A stretch of DNA of 64,000 bases from Apostichopus japonicus (Eukaryota > Echinodermata > Holothuroidea > Aspidochirotida > Stichopodidae). The stretch lies in contig NC_092561.1 in NCBI RefSeq assembly GCF_037975245.1, positions 10,849,001 to 10,913,000 on the forward strand. The letters are read 5' to 3'. This document shows positions 23,301-41,520 of this stretch, in pieces. The stretch's first letter is position 1. Each line of letters begins with the position of its first letter. The position numbers were made by a program, and so were the translations under genes. Below the pieces are notes generated by a model. That model had not been told where the DNA came from. It did no database searches and worked only from the letters and a program-made list of their open reading frames with translations.

Positions 23301-24812
23301 AGTTACATAGCGGCATGGCTTGGACTGATATTAAATTGGCAGAATTTGGCAATAAAGTACTTTAACAAAACACTTCGTTAGCATGACTATCAATTTTCAT
23401 TTAAAATAAGAAAGAGAAACTAGAATTGTCGAAATTTCTAATTTGCATTTGAATGTGATTAATCAAAACCTGTCGAGTATTCCTTAATTAATCGTTTATT
23501 AATTATCATGTGATTGTCTTTTTTTTTCTTCCTCCTCCATATGTATTTACGATCACTTAACATGGTACACAATAAAATTATACATTGCAAAAACAAAAAT
23601 GGTATGGTCTGTTACATATTCAAGCAACTGCAGTTAATATCACATGATGTAAGTAGACAGCAAAAGAAACCATTTGCACTACACACAGCTAAATAAGAAA
23701 CTTCTACGTAAACAGGTTTGGACAATATGAAAAGGCATTTCTAAGCTCCGGGAAATTCACTTTATTTTTCCGTGGCTGCTTTCGTTAAAATAATTTAAAC
23801 TTTCAACGCTCAAAGCAAATTTAAATTTATAAAAAGAAATCATCGATATTTGGCTCGGTGTTACTTGTCTTGCATGCGAAAATATAATACTTCAGGTGGA
23901 TAATTAAGAAGTTGTAAGGGTGACAGTTAACGTTGCCAAAACCAAAAAAGATATCTTGTTTGGAGAAAAAGAATTGCTTATTTAAGAAACGCATTTCGGC
24001 ATTAAGGATAAAATTTGCCGTCACGTAGCAGTCCCAGAAAAGGTGCTCGGTTGACTCCTCGTCAATTTTGCAAAAAGAGCACAGTGGAGATTCTGACTTC
24101 CCCATCAAAAATAAAAGTTGTTTATTAGTACCTAAAATCCTGTGCAGAAATCTAAACTGAAAGAATTGAAGCTTGGCCTCAGAAAGAGTGCTCCAAGGAA
24201 TACTAAAAATGCGACGCCAGTCGTGCTCGGTAATGTCGACAAAAGTATTTTGCCACTTGTGAATGGCGGTAGGCGGCCTAGAGATTTTTTTGAGATAGAG
24301 TGGGTAACAGAATTGAGAGGCCGAATAAGAATGAATACACCTTTCAAACAATGTAGAAGATGGATTAGAAAAATTAACTTTACAACAGCCAGACCTCCTC
24401 CATTCAATTGGAATGGCATTATTAATTAAGCCCCAATATCATGTGATTAATCAAAACCTGTCGAGTATTCCTTAATTAATCGTTTATTAATTATCATGTG
24501 ATTGTCTTACTAGATGGATTAATTCCAATCCGGTTGTGTATGATAGTGCAACATGACCAAACAATGCTGTTTGTAATGTAAACTGATGTGCTGTTAGGTG
24601 TTAATTGGGCACATATTTTGTTTAATTAACAATAAATATACAAACGAGTATAACATTAACGTACTTTACAACTATTGTTATTCACTATACCTGTAACAGT
24701 TGGTACCATTTGATGTCCATCCGGAAGGACACTTTAGCGATGAGCAAGAAGCTTTTGCCAAGTAGATGCTTGATGACAGCAAAACTAAAGCTGTGATGCC
24801 GAAAGCCTTCAT
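19862..24812 (-). CDS. Secreted C-type lectin, copy 2 (QPN type)
   Basis: Three exons: 24691-24812, 22986-23157 and 19862-20083. Phases are 2 and 0, all junctions are GT-AG, and the product is about 171 residues. Residues 1-21 form a signal peptide (MKAFGITALVLLSSSIYLAKA). One CTLD follows: KCPSGWTSNGTNCYRFF, the first half with AETFC, then WIGYSD, QPN (130-132), QDC, WND (154-156) and GFICK. Seven mature cysteines include an extra N-terminal pair, as in long-form CTLDs. QPN plus WND is the calcium-2 site, so calcium-dependent sugar binding is expected; specificity is not certain from QPN. N35-G-T is a glycosylation sequon absent from copies 1 and 3. The start was chosen for its signal peptide and identity across copies. 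Intron 1 holds a LINE insertion and intron 2 a MITE. Related to sea cucumber lectins by pattern; role in innate recognition is inferred. Confidence 0.9.
22389..22972. mobile_element. 584-bp MITE with about 130-bp inverted repeats, in lectin intron 2
   Basis: Ends CACCCGATACTCATAGCTAG and its complement ending GTATCGGGTG. Flanked by 7-bp AAATGTT (22382-22388 and 22973-22979). Copy 3 has the empty site with a single AAATGTT (about 62035-62041). The inverted arms share 'gtaactactg', 'gtaacatgtgttacaggtgg' and 'cacagtaattactg'. The right end lies 13 bp inside the splice donor of exon 2. No ORF. A second family member is at 47758-48064. Confidence 0.9.
23521..24440 (-). mobile_element. 5'-truncated L1/Tx1-like LINE in lectin intron 1, copy 2
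   Basis: Flanked by a perfect 68-bp target duplication (23453-23520 and 24441-24508). Copy 1 has the unoccupied site (about 8850-8915). The element is on the minus strand and ends in an A run next to the left duplication, as expected for target-primed reverse transcription. It carries only the C-terminal zinc-binding part of the reverse transcriptase (23827-24351): LQFFQFRFLHRILGTNKQLL, then CSFCKIDEESTEHLFWDC. The same insertion is in copy 3. Confidence 0.9.
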
Positions 24813-24903
24813 GATGTCAAACACAGTTCTGCTGAAGCACGATCTCAAAACGGTATTCAATTCTGTCGAATTCTTGTTGTGCTCAGGTGTACTCGCAAAC
24901 ACG

Positions 24904-24970
24904 GCTTTTTATTCGTTTCTTGTTGTTTCAAAAAGGAGCACAAAAAAAATCAAATATAAATCATGCAAAT
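24904..24970 (-). promoter_or_regulatory. Putative core promoter of lectin copy 2
   Basis: AATAAAAAG at 24904-24912, about 92 bp upstream of the ATG, and octamer word ATGCAAAT at 24963-24970, matching copy 1. The TATA-like element is also present in copy 3 (63967-63975). Function is inferred from position only. Confidence 0.35.
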
Positions 24971-25939
24971 ATTGTTTACCTAGAAATACTTAATTATACA
25001 ATGACGGCTTCTGATTGGTGAAATCAAAGATTGCTATTTGATTACTTTATGTCTGGACGATTTGATTGGCAGAAAGTGTACGGCTGGGTGGGACTGATAC
25101 TAATGGATCCGTACTTTCAACACATGTTTTCCCAGAATCACATGCATGTTTTAAAATTGCTCTCTCCACACATCGCTCTCTCTGTCTCTCTCTCTCTTTC
25201 ATTTGCTGTTTACAATATTTTGAGCGATAACTTAAGAACAGATGTTCCATTTAAAACAAATATTGTAAAACATAATGCTAAAATTATGTGACATTCTAAG
25301 TTAACGAATTGGTTTTAATTATACTAAATTGTGGGTAATTAAAATCGGAACATATATAAGTAATAATTGAAAAGGTTTATTTTATTATTGTATTTGAATA
25401 ATAAATCAATTTACTGAATAATATATGCTGCACAGGTTTCGACGATTATGTGAAAGCACACGCAAGTGTATAACTTAAAATACTACATCATTATAACATT
25501 GAAGCTTGAGAAGTTCTGGCAAATACTTAATATTACGAAGGTTAATACAATGTACTTTATATGTTGCGCAGGTTGCACCGAAGCACTGATGCAGATGATA
25601 TCGGTGTATACCCACCCCTTCCCTTTTAACTTCACAAAAACAGTTAGTTATTAGTGCAACTTTGCATTTAGATATAATTGTGCTTATACTATATCACTAT
25701 TGTTGTGTCACCCTTACTGATTATCGTTGTGTACTTGTACATGTATTAGGTAGGAGGGTCTACCCATGTCAAGTTGAGCTTTGTGTATATTATTTCATAT
25801 TTTCATACTTATTTTAATTGCTTAGTAATTGTTTGAATACTGTGGGTGATCGTTGACCCCTTGCCCCTTGTTTAATTCATTTAACTTGAACAAACCTGGC
25901 TAGGCCTGTGAGCAATTTTATGTTGTCTATGCCAGCAAC

Positions 25940-27480
25940 GGTTTGGTAGAATAGGGTTCGTTAACACAACAACGTGAAGAATACCAGTCAGAATACCAAT
26001 ATATTTAATATGGCAAAACATCTCCTTAATTATTTCCTTTAAGACATTTTCCTACTGGCTATCAGTCATAATTCGCAAGTATAGAACAATTTAAGGAGTT
26101 TGAGACAAGTTTGCTGTTGTTGCTGCAAGGATTTTTGGAAGACAGATGCTCTTATAACCTCATATTTTCATTGCGTAAAAGCTTGCTTTAGATTAAGGCA
26201 GTGTAATAGAGTAATAGCGATACTTTTCGCGCATCAATCTGCAGCTGAGAGACAAGATAAATAACGGGGAAAATGTACGAAGTCACGCTAATCGAGTAGC
26301 GGTTCAAAGTAGCAGTAAGATACTGTATAGGCTCTCACGTACACCTAGCTAGTAGCTACTGAATACAGTATATACCTAGTAATATAGGAGACACAGGTGT
26401 AGGAGGCGGGGGGCTGTGGGTCTGCAGCCCCCCCCCCCCCAACCAAAAGTGTTTTTGAAAATTCGGGCAATATGCTGAGAATTTTTCGGGCACCTACTGA
26501 ATGAAAAATAATTTTCAATGTGTTTTTCAATGTTTAGACTGATATTATTATTATCATCATAATTGTAACGACTTCCCCAATTATTATAACCAATATGGAA
26601 GGGTAATAACACGGCAAATGATTGTATGTTATTGGCAAGCGATGTTAATGACCAATGCATGCCTATATGATATGCACATTAACATGGTGTACTCGCGCAA
26701 AATTTTGGTTATATTTTTCGGGCAAGTCGTTACAGCCCCCAGCCCCCCCCCCCCCCCAACAAATTGGGCTCCTACGCCTATGATAGGAGACATAATGTAA
26801 CAGAAGCCAAGCTATCTTAGTAAGTGTTTTTACAGACGTTTTACTTTTAATTCTTTAAGACATTACAGTAGGCCTAGCTGCTAATTTATGAATCTGCGAC
26901 ATGGTTTACTTTGTTCAACACTTACTTTTGGTGGAAAAAGTTTAAATTTCAGTACTGCAAACTGAAACATGACTTTCCAATGCGCAATTACGTAACACCA
27001 TGCATCTGCCTAACTGCCTAACCTTTGTTCATACAAAGTATTGATGTTGCAGATCTGTACTTTAGAGACTTTAACAACAATCATAGGCCTTGTGGCGAGT
27101 GGAATTTGGCGAGTAGATTTTTAGTCACGGTCGCCAAATAGTGAGTACATTAAAAAAAAAATGTCGAGGCCTGAAAACATTCAAAACATAATTTCTCATG
27201 GTAGAAATCATGGATACTTTTTATACATGGTATATGGATTTGCCATATTGTGTACAAGAATCCTGTTGCTTCTGAGGTCAAATCTCCTATAGGTCACCAG
27301 AGGTCAAACTCTGAAAAACCCTTTACACGATATCTAACGATGGAAATCGTGGATACCTCTAATACTTGGTGTGTGGATTCATAACATTGAGTACAATACC
27401 CCCATTGTTTTTGGTGGAGGTGTGTATAGCGCCGTACAGTAGACTGACCTGTGTTTATCATGCCATAGTGTTATTGTAAT
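25940..27480. repeat. Duplicated block, partner of 46190-47580
   Basis: Direct homology to 46190-47580, starting at 'gggttcgttaacac' and running through 'cagtgtaat.g.gtaatagc', 'cagaagccaagctatctt' and 'gatatctaacgatgga'. A MITE at 26392-26782 is specific to this copy. No coding potential was recognised. Confidence 0.8.
26392..26782. mobile_element. hAT-like MITE, CATAGGCGTAGGAG family
   Basis: 391 bp, perfect 8-bp duplication ATAGGAGA (26384-26391 and 26783-26790). Inverted ends are CACAGGTGTAGGAGG and CTCCTACGCCTATG. Each end is followed by a C14-C16 run and 'cgggca' words. The 46-kb homologue of this block has no insertion at this point ('aaaggagcccttctgtaacag', near 46640). Relative at 49555-49999. 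Confidence 0.85.
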
Positions 27481-27639
27481 AGCCAGTGCCGGTTATACTA
27501 ATACGCATAAAACGCTAAAAGAAATCACCGGTGAAAAGAATTGCGCAACTTTCAGCTGCAATTATACCATTCCTATGTATTCTAAAGATTTTAAAGTTAT
27601 GATCGGTTCAAATATGTTGGTGTAAGAAGTAAAACCGAA

Positions 27640-29690
27640 ACAAGTTAAACCACATAATAAGATTTTCTAAAAGGTTATATTTTTATAACAAATTCAAAGA
27701 TAGTAACAATAATGTAAATGATACCTGGGGCGTAATCAATGAGGTTCTTAAGAAAGACCGTAAGAAATCATCGTACCCATCTGTTTTCAAAGACGGCGAT
27801 CACGAAACCAGCGACGATCAAGACATTGCAAACGGTTTTAACGATTTCTTCATTAACCTTGGACCCTCACTTGCCAGCAAAATCAGTCATACTGCAAAAT
27901 CAAACAACCATATGTATAGCAATAATAGTACGCGAAACTATATTTTCACCTACCCTGTCAGGGAGGAGGAACTCTTACGTGTTGCGAATCATTGCTTAAA
28001 GCCAAAGAAGGCAGCTGGGTATGATGATTTCAAGCCAGATATTGTTAAGCAGGTATTACCTTTCATTGTCACCCCTCTTACTCATATCTGTAACATATCG
28101 TTCACCACTGGGGTATTCCCAGACAAGCTGAAGATTGCTAAGGTCTTACCCATTTTTAAGAAAGGAGAATCCAATATCTACGAGAACTACCGACCAATCT
28201 CTATTCTATCATGCTTTTCCAAAATTCTCGAACGTCTCATGTCCAACAGAATAATAAATTTTCTAGATGCTAATGACATACTTTGCAAGGAACAATATGG
28301 ATTCCGCCCTGGTCACTCAACTGAGCTTGCCCTGGCAGATGCCATTGATAAATTATACGATAGCCTTGATAAGAAGAAAACATGTATTGGAATATTCTTA
28401 GATCTATCAAAAGCATTTGATACCATTGACCATCGTATTCTGCTAAACAAGTTATCATTCTACGGTATTAGAGGACCAACCCTTAACTGGATGGACAGCT
28501 ACTTATCAAAACGTTTACAGTATACTTCGTATAAGAAGACCATGTCTGACTATGCTGAAATCCGCTGTGGTGTTCCTCAAGGTTCAATATTAGGACCACT
28601 TCTTTTCATTATATATATCAATGACATCTGTCATATCTCTAATATTGCAAAAACTATTTTATTTGCAGATGACACTAGTATATTTTTCGAATCCAATAAC
28701 TTGAATACTTTACATGACATAGTATCCATGGAGTTGAATCAATTTAACGACTGGTTTGCAACTAATAAGCTTTCACTTAATCTTGATAAAACCAGCTACA
28801 TTGTGTTCAATAAAAGCAAATCTTTTTCTTGGAAAAAAGACATTTTAATGGATGGTAAGCCTATCAAGCATGTACATAGCATAAAGTTTCTCGGAGTTTA
28901 TATTGATAGTAAACTTACTTGGTGTGAACATATATCAAATATTGCAAACACTGTGGCGAAAAATGTTGGTATCATTTCTAAGTTGAAACACTATTTTCCT
29001 CAGAATATTCTTAGAATGCTTTACCAAACATTAGTGTTCCCCCATTTTTCATATTGCTCTATAATCTGGTCTGGCACCCATAATGTTTATCTTCACCCTC
29101 TTGAAATCCTACAAAAGAAAGTCATTCGTCACATAACTCATTCTGAATATCGTGAACACAATTTAACGATATTGTTAGGCTGAATGTAGCCACATTCTTT
29201 TACAAGGCTTGGAATGGCTTACTTCCTGCAGCCTTTCATGACTTATTTACTATTAACAGCGCCATACATAGTCACCGCACTAGAAGTGCCGGTCAAGCAC
29301 ACCACAACTTATGTAATACAACATTTGGTACGTTAAGTTTAAAGAATCGTGCTATGAGGACATGGAATGATCTAACTGCTACTATAAAATCTAAACCATC
29401 TAAAGAAACATTTAGAAAAGCACTAAAAAAAGAAGTAATTTCTCAGTATTGATACATCGTTTATATTGTATGTTATTAATTATTCTTTATTAAGACACTA
29501 GTTATATTTTCATTTATGTATATATGCTTTTTGTTTGTTTTTTTGTTTTCCCGTTCTTTCTTTCTTTCTTTCCTGGGAGTCCTTTACCTTGTTAAGCCTG
29601 AATTGGCTTTTTAGAGGACTTCCCTCCACATGTATATATCCAGTGGAAAATCAAATAAATCAAATCAAATCAAATCAAATCAAAACAAAT
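27640..29690 (+). mobile_element. CR1/L2-like (Jockey-group) LINE, 5' truncated
   Basis: Starts in the linker before the reverse transcriptase and ends in a short tandem tail of TCAAA units (about 29653-29685), typical of this LINE group. No endonuclease domain remains. A T-rich 3' UTR with CTTT repeats lies between the stop (about 29451) and the tail. No target duplication was identified. Confidence 0.85.
27645..29451 (+). pseudogene. LINE reverse transcriptase, one frameshift
   Basis: Open from about 27645 to 29183 in one frame, then continues in another to the TGA near 29449-29451. Motifs in order: KPKKAAGYDDFKPDIVK, ENYRPISILSCFSKILER, QYGFRPGHSTELAL, FLDLSKAFDTIDHRIL (palm A), GVPQGSILGPLLFIIYIND (B), ILFADDTSIF (C, FADD) and IKFLGVYID. 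The C-terminal part is LQKKVIRHITHSEY then, after the frame change near 29165, VATFFYKAWNGLLPAAFHDL and NRAMRTWNDL. Catalytic aspartates are intact. Several residues usual between the two frames look deleted. It cannot make a complete protein as it stands. Confidence 0.9.
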
Positions 29691-30800
29691 GTTAGTTCCT
29701 CGCCATCATTTTCCCGTGAAGGTTAATTTACTACGTACATTAACTCACCCATAATGTTGACTGGTAAAAGCTGTTGAAATTACTCATGTCTGACAGTGGC
29801 GGAGCTAGGGGTATTGGTCAGGAGGGGCGAGAATGGTCTGTAGGGGCGCTTTCGACACTATCTAAGCAGAGCGCCACCACTGGTTGGCGCGTAGCGTACA
29901 GAATTTTTTTGAGTAAAGATACTCCCTAGATCGCCGGAAATGACCCTTTCCGGGCCTGGCTAATTTGCAGATAAACGAAGAATAAATAGGTGTCATCACC
30001 AAATTACACCAACAAAATGTGACAAATGTCAATAAGTAGATGAGAGAGACATAAAATAGTCAATAACTTTCACGATTAAGTAAAAAGCGGTAAAGAGCTG
30101 AAAAGGGCGCCAGCAGTCCATTTGACTCCGTCAGGGGGGGGGGGGCATCCGGTGACGGACAACAGCGGACGACTCCCCGGGCAGTTGTTCAAAAACACAG
30201 AATACTTTGTACCTCAAACAGGTAATAATACGACGCAGATACAAGAACTTCAACATTTAACTACTTTCTTAACCCATAGAAATAACATGACGCTACAACA
30301 ACGCATCCGTTTGAAATTTATTTGATCTAATTATTAAAAAATTAGAATATCCTGCTTCTTACGCAATGGTATTGTTGTTGTTTTCTTCTCAGCATTGTTT
30401 TGATTATGCGCTTGTGCTGTTGAAACCCTAAGCGGCTGTAATGTTCCATCAATAGTACAATAGTTAGAATACTATGTCATTATCATAATGAAGTTATAGT
30501 AACGAAATTTCATAGTTTTGTTCTATAAATTTCAAACTAAAGTGGATTTTAAAATCATTGAATGATGAAAAAAAATTGTGAATATATACGTCATTGTAAT
30601 ATCGCTTATGTTTAAGAAGAACCTATGTTCTGTTTTTACATCAACGCTCTATCGAAACGTTAAATACTAACAGGCTAAGATGGAGTCTAAAATCCTTCCA
30701 AGTGAGAGAAACACTAAGGACTTTCGTTTATGATAATAATAATCAACATAATAAAAATAATAAGAACTTTTCATAAGGAACCTTTATGATTAAAATAACC
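29691..30800. other. MITE fragment, otherwise no gene
   Basis: About 29799-30150 holds a diverged member of the CAGGGGCG family with the core 'gagcgccaccactggttggcgcg', shared with 48.9, 50.1 and, inverted, 36.7, 37.7 and 39.2 kb. A G12 run is at 30135. The rest is AT-rich with nothing recognised. Confidence 0.55.
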
Positions 30801-31985
30801 TAAATTGTATTAATTTACAACATCACTTTTTCCTAGAAGTATTGTAGTAATAGAAACAACATTAATTCGAAGCAAAAATAATGTTTGTTCCGCATATAAA
30901 ATAGGTAATACAGACGTTTATCACTTCATCTAAACGGCTACGGTCAAGTCTAACATTCTAACATGGATGTATTTGCAACATCACTTTACCCTAGATTTGT
31001 TATTTTCATTGCAATTTTAGAATTTTGTTAATTTACATCGAAATCAATAAACCAAAAGGCTATATATAGCCTATCAAATCTGTTAATTTGAGGCAAAATA
31101 TTCAGTTTTACCAAATTGTTCCGTTTTCAAATAGAGCTTCCCGACGTTTATTATCTCTAACTTCTAAACATCTACGGGAGAGTATAAAATACTTCAAAAC
31201 TGAGAGAAAAAGTCAGATCTGATCGTTGTATTAATGGAATCTTGTTTTAAGGAAAACCAAATGTCATGAAAATAACTTACTCATGGATGTATTAACATCA
31301 CTTTACCCTAGATTTTTATTTTTAAACTAATTTGAAAATGTTAATATTTTTTATCGAAAATGAATAAAATCACAAAAGAGTTCATTTGAAACATTAAGTT
31401 TCACGGAATTGTTCCGGATGACAAATAAGGCTTCGAGACGTTTATCTCTGACTTCTAAACGACTACAATGGAGTCTACAACATTGAAACTGAGAGATAAA
31501 GGTAAGGTCTGATCTTTCTAATGAAAATAGGAGGAACCTATGTTATGGAAGTATCTATAACATCACTTGATACCTACATTTGTTGTTTTCTCGAATTGGA
31601 ATATTTTGTTAATTTTCAGGGAAAATTAATAGAACCGCAAGCTATATCTTTAGAAACATGAATAATACCACAATGCTATAGCCTATATTAGAAATATTTA
31701 CAGCATCACTTTAAACTAGATTTTTTATTTATTTTTTTTTTTTAAATTGAATATTTTGTTAATTTACATCAAAAGTAAATCATACAACATTGCTATAGCC
31801 TTTCAAAGGTATTAATATGAGGCAAGATATTCAGTTTTACCAAATTGTTCCAAACTACAAATAAGGCTTCCAGACGTTGATCTCTGATTCTATACGGTTA
31901 GGGTGCAGTTTAGAAACAATTAAACTGAGAGAAAAAGTCGTTTTGATTTAGGCAGTGTAATGGAGTTAAAAGCGATATTTTGTTG
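30800..31985. repeat. Diverged tandem repeats of about 270-330 bp
   Basis: 'aacatcactttaccctagatttgtt' or variants recur near 30823, 30988, 31293, 31560 and 31703, with 'tttatctctgacttctaaacg' and 'actgagagaaaaagtc' between them. The array runs into 'ggcagtgtaatggagt', which also begins homologous stretches near 26195 and 46455. Confidence 0.65.
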
Positions 31986-32050
31986 CGCACTAATCTGCAT
32001 CTAAAAGACAAGAAAAAGTAAATAATTTGGAAAATGTACGAAATTGCGCT

Positions 32051-35009
<2,959 letters not shown>

Positions 35010-35044
35010 CAACATACATCGTTACCATGCTAACTCGCATACCC

Positions 35045-35140
35045 CATTCCGTGTGTACACATACACACAGATGCCAACACATATCAATACAGCTGTATTG
35101 ATTTGTGTTGGCATCTGTGTGTATGTGTACGCACGGTATG
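35045..35140. repeat. 96-bp near-perfect palindrome without spacer
   Basis: Arms 35045-35092 and 35093-35140 are complementary over 48 bp with three mismatches, with no loop between them. The centre is AGCT in 'caatacagctgtattg'. Found just beside the long microsatellite. No coding role seen. Confidence 0.9.
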
Positions 35141-35526
35141 TAGAAATATGACTCTGCACTATTGTACCATTAAACAAGTTACGGGAGGGTGTAAGGTAAT
35201 TGCTCAATAAATTGACACCCAAATCAGCAACTGGGAATTTCCATTATTATCGTGTGGTTTTGTACGGACATAGGTACTTTGCGTCTCGTCTGTTGTATTT
35301 TAAACAACTGGATAAACTAGGAGTCCAGTAATTCTGATATTTCAACTATAACTACAAAGAGGCCTTAATACTTCATCGATTAAAAGCAAAAAGCACAAGG
35401 TTAGTAACTGCTTCTGTTCCGCGATAGGTCTCTGTGTTCAATGTCTGAAGGAAGGTGCACGGCCATTTTAACCCGGAAGTATTGAATGGTGCATGGTTGG
35501 TTATAAAATTGAAGTACAGTAGATAA

Positions 35527-38300
35527 TTACCAGGGGCGGATCCAGGGGGGGGGGGCCCGGGGGGCCCGGGCCCCCCCTTTTTGAAAATCCTGATTTTTTT
35601 TTTTTTTTTTTTTTTACCGCGTTCGAGGGAAAGAGCCCCATGCGTGATCAGTGGCGTAGCTACGGGGGACCTGGGGGACCGAGGCCCCCCATGAAATAGG
35701 CTGGCCCCCACTGGCCCCCCACTGGGAATGGGGTAAAAAAAATGTTGTAAACAAATAAAAAAATAAAAATAAGTGCGATTCACTTATATTTTTTGTTCAA
35801 TAATTTGGGAAATAGAGTTACACAATTATCGTCTGCATCTGGCAGAATAAGAAAATACAATATCTGTAGTAATCATGAGAATGGTCACACAGCATGGCAT
35901 GGCAATGGTCGATGCGACGATTGCGACCATATACCACGAACCTTGTTGTGCTGCGCGATATCGATATCTGCTGAAAATATGTTCAGTGCTTCCACCTAGC
36001 GCAACAATCTATCAAAAGATTGGCTCCGTTTGTACAGAGCCGAGGTATCAGGTTTTCATATATTGCCTCGAGTCAAATGAATATATGCAGGCGCGGATCC
36101 AGGGGGTCCAGGGGGTCCAGACCCCCTGCTCTTGGCCAAAAAAAAGAGGAAAAAAAAGAGAGAGAAAAAATAATTAATTTAAACGCCAATTTAAAACATG
36201 TAGGACGTCAGAAAAGCGGTTATCCTCACAAGTCATCCAGGTGTGTCTTTCTGTCAAATGAACTATAGTGTGCACGCGTGCTACACGTGCCAAAAATGCC
36301 TAACGATCTCAATTTTCAGACCGAACAGTTTCAAAACAGAGCGGTAGGCTGCTAGGATGCGCTAACGATTTTTTCATGAGCAAACCCGTCACCCTTCCAG
36401 AATCCTGGATCCGGCCCTGCATCAAACAATGGCGACGGAACGGGAGGGGATTGGGGGCTAAAGGCATTATGATTTTTGTATCATCTCAACTCATCTGATA
36501 TGTAATACCATATTTCATAGATTGTTTTTTCTCATCAATTGAGAAATTGCAGACATGAGATCCATATTTTCAGGCTAGGTACATGCTGCTTAGAATACTC
36601 GGGAAGTGCCGTTTCCGGCCATCTGGGGGGTTTGTAAAGCCAAAAATTTTCTTGTACGCTCCGCGCCAACCGATGATGGCGCTCCGATTAGATAGTCTTA
36701 CGTTCAGGCGCGGCTGGACCAGTCAGACCCCCCCCCCCCTGTCACAAATCTTGCATCCGCCCCTGAATATGTCATTGAATATTCCACAAAACAACTTTTT
36801 TATGCCCACGAAACTGTCGAAACATGATTTTCACTACTGGTAGAGATATAAAATATCGGGAATTCTGAAATTCCTGCAAACATGCGGCTGTGCCTGTTCA
36901 ATACTCACTACTGTATCGCCTTAAAAAATGATGAGTGGAAATAGTTTCTCCAGGACCGTATCGTAACGTGGGTATCGAGTGCGTCTGATATACGAACGTA
37001 CGTAGTACGTACGTCTATGATGATATGCACTGTACTGTACTGATAAAAACATAGGTGAATTTCATTCCATGGGAGTGATCACTGAGCACATTCCGGTATA
37101 AGAGTGAATTTCCACTCCATTGGAGTAAATCTTGACTCGTAATAGAGTTATATTCACTCATATTAGGAGTGAGGGTTAACTCCAATAGAGTTAAATTTCA
37201 CTCTTAATTTGAAGTGCGCCGAGTGATCACTCCAATGGAATGAAATCCACTCATTTGTTTTTAGAGTGTTGCTAGATATATGAAGAAGAAATTTACATAC
37301 CAATACATGTTATCGGTCATCGATTGGCACAAAAACCCAGATTCTGATGACAGCTGCCTCAAGAAACCCAATAAATGGCCTAATTAGCACCGAGCCACCA
37401 ATGTGGACCATTACCGAAACATCGATGCGTGTTAGTCTTCCATCCCCTTCCTCTAATGCTATTTAAGTCCACATGTGGGCATATCCTGCAAACCTACCGG
37501 TAGCCCACAGGGGGTTTGAGTTGGGAGAAAGGCCTTGACAGCTTGAAACGACAAATGATGTCAACTTCCCTCAAATTAAAAGTCTGGCTGAGTTGGCAAG
37601 GCCAGTCAGCATGAAAGAGAAAAAACTTTTTTTGCATTTTCTGTCACCAAAGTTGAACATCTTTTTGGTTGCTATTTTGCCTCACAGGTGCCATCTCCTG
37701 CGATCTGGAGGGTGCTGAAATCTCAAATTTTCTCTGTACGCTCCGCGCCAACCAAGGTGGCGCTCCGCTTAGATAGTAACCTCCGCTCCCCCCCCCCCCC
37801 CACAAGAAAGAACAGCCCCCAATGGCCCCCACAAAAAATCCTAGCTACGCCACTGTGCGTGTAATTTTTTGTAAAATAAATTTGCAAAAAGAGTACACCA
37901 TCATTCTGATAAAGTGAAGGTGAGAGGGGCACTCTGACTGCGTCAATAGTCTCCATCTGGAAGAGGGCATCCAAGATGAAATGGCCTGGAGTAGCCTGGT
38001 AAAAAAGTAGTTTGCATCACCACCTACTCCCCAAAGACGTAAATCCCAGCTCATTGCTCGAAATTGCAAATATATGCCCGGCAAACCATGAATACATGAT
38101 TTATTGGAAATACATTTTACTCCAAACTTTCACGAAAAGTAGCACCAGATTGCACCGAGGACCTCCATATTTTGTGAAATTTTCCAAAGGGGAGGGGGCA
38201 CCCACTCCCCTTACACCCCTCCCCCAGGACGACGATTAGGCATTTCCCATCTGGGCCCCCCCCCCCCTTCGGCGAAATCCTGGATCCGCCACTGATTACG
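35527..38300. mobile_element. Cluster of CAGGGGCG-type MITE fragments
   Basis: At least five pieces. 35531 onward begins CAGGGGCGGATCCAGGGGG with G and T runs. 35651 onward begins CAGTGGCGTAGCTACGGGG. 36088-36419 is complete, from CAGGCGCGGATCC to GGATCCGGCCCTG, with no clear target duplication. One piece ends at 36765 (GCATCCGCCCCTG) and another at 37854 (TAGCTACGCCACTG). A further end is at 38294 (GGATCCGCCACTG). Several contain the 'tacgctccgcgccaacc' core. No gene was recognised among them. Confidence 0.7.
37050..37262. mobile_element. Short hairpin MITE with AGTGATCACT ends
   Basis: Left end 'aatttcattccatgggagtg' then ATCACT; right end AGTGATCACTCC then 'aatggaatgaaat'. Between them are several GAGT(G/T)AA and CACTC words in both directions. 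About 210 bp, with no open frame. Confidence 0.65.

Positions 38301-41520
<3,220 letters not shown>

Noticed and set aside
35373-35783. 136-codon minus-strand frame with Gly/Pro/Lys runs
   Set aside because: Crosses MITE ends and homopolymers; no domain.
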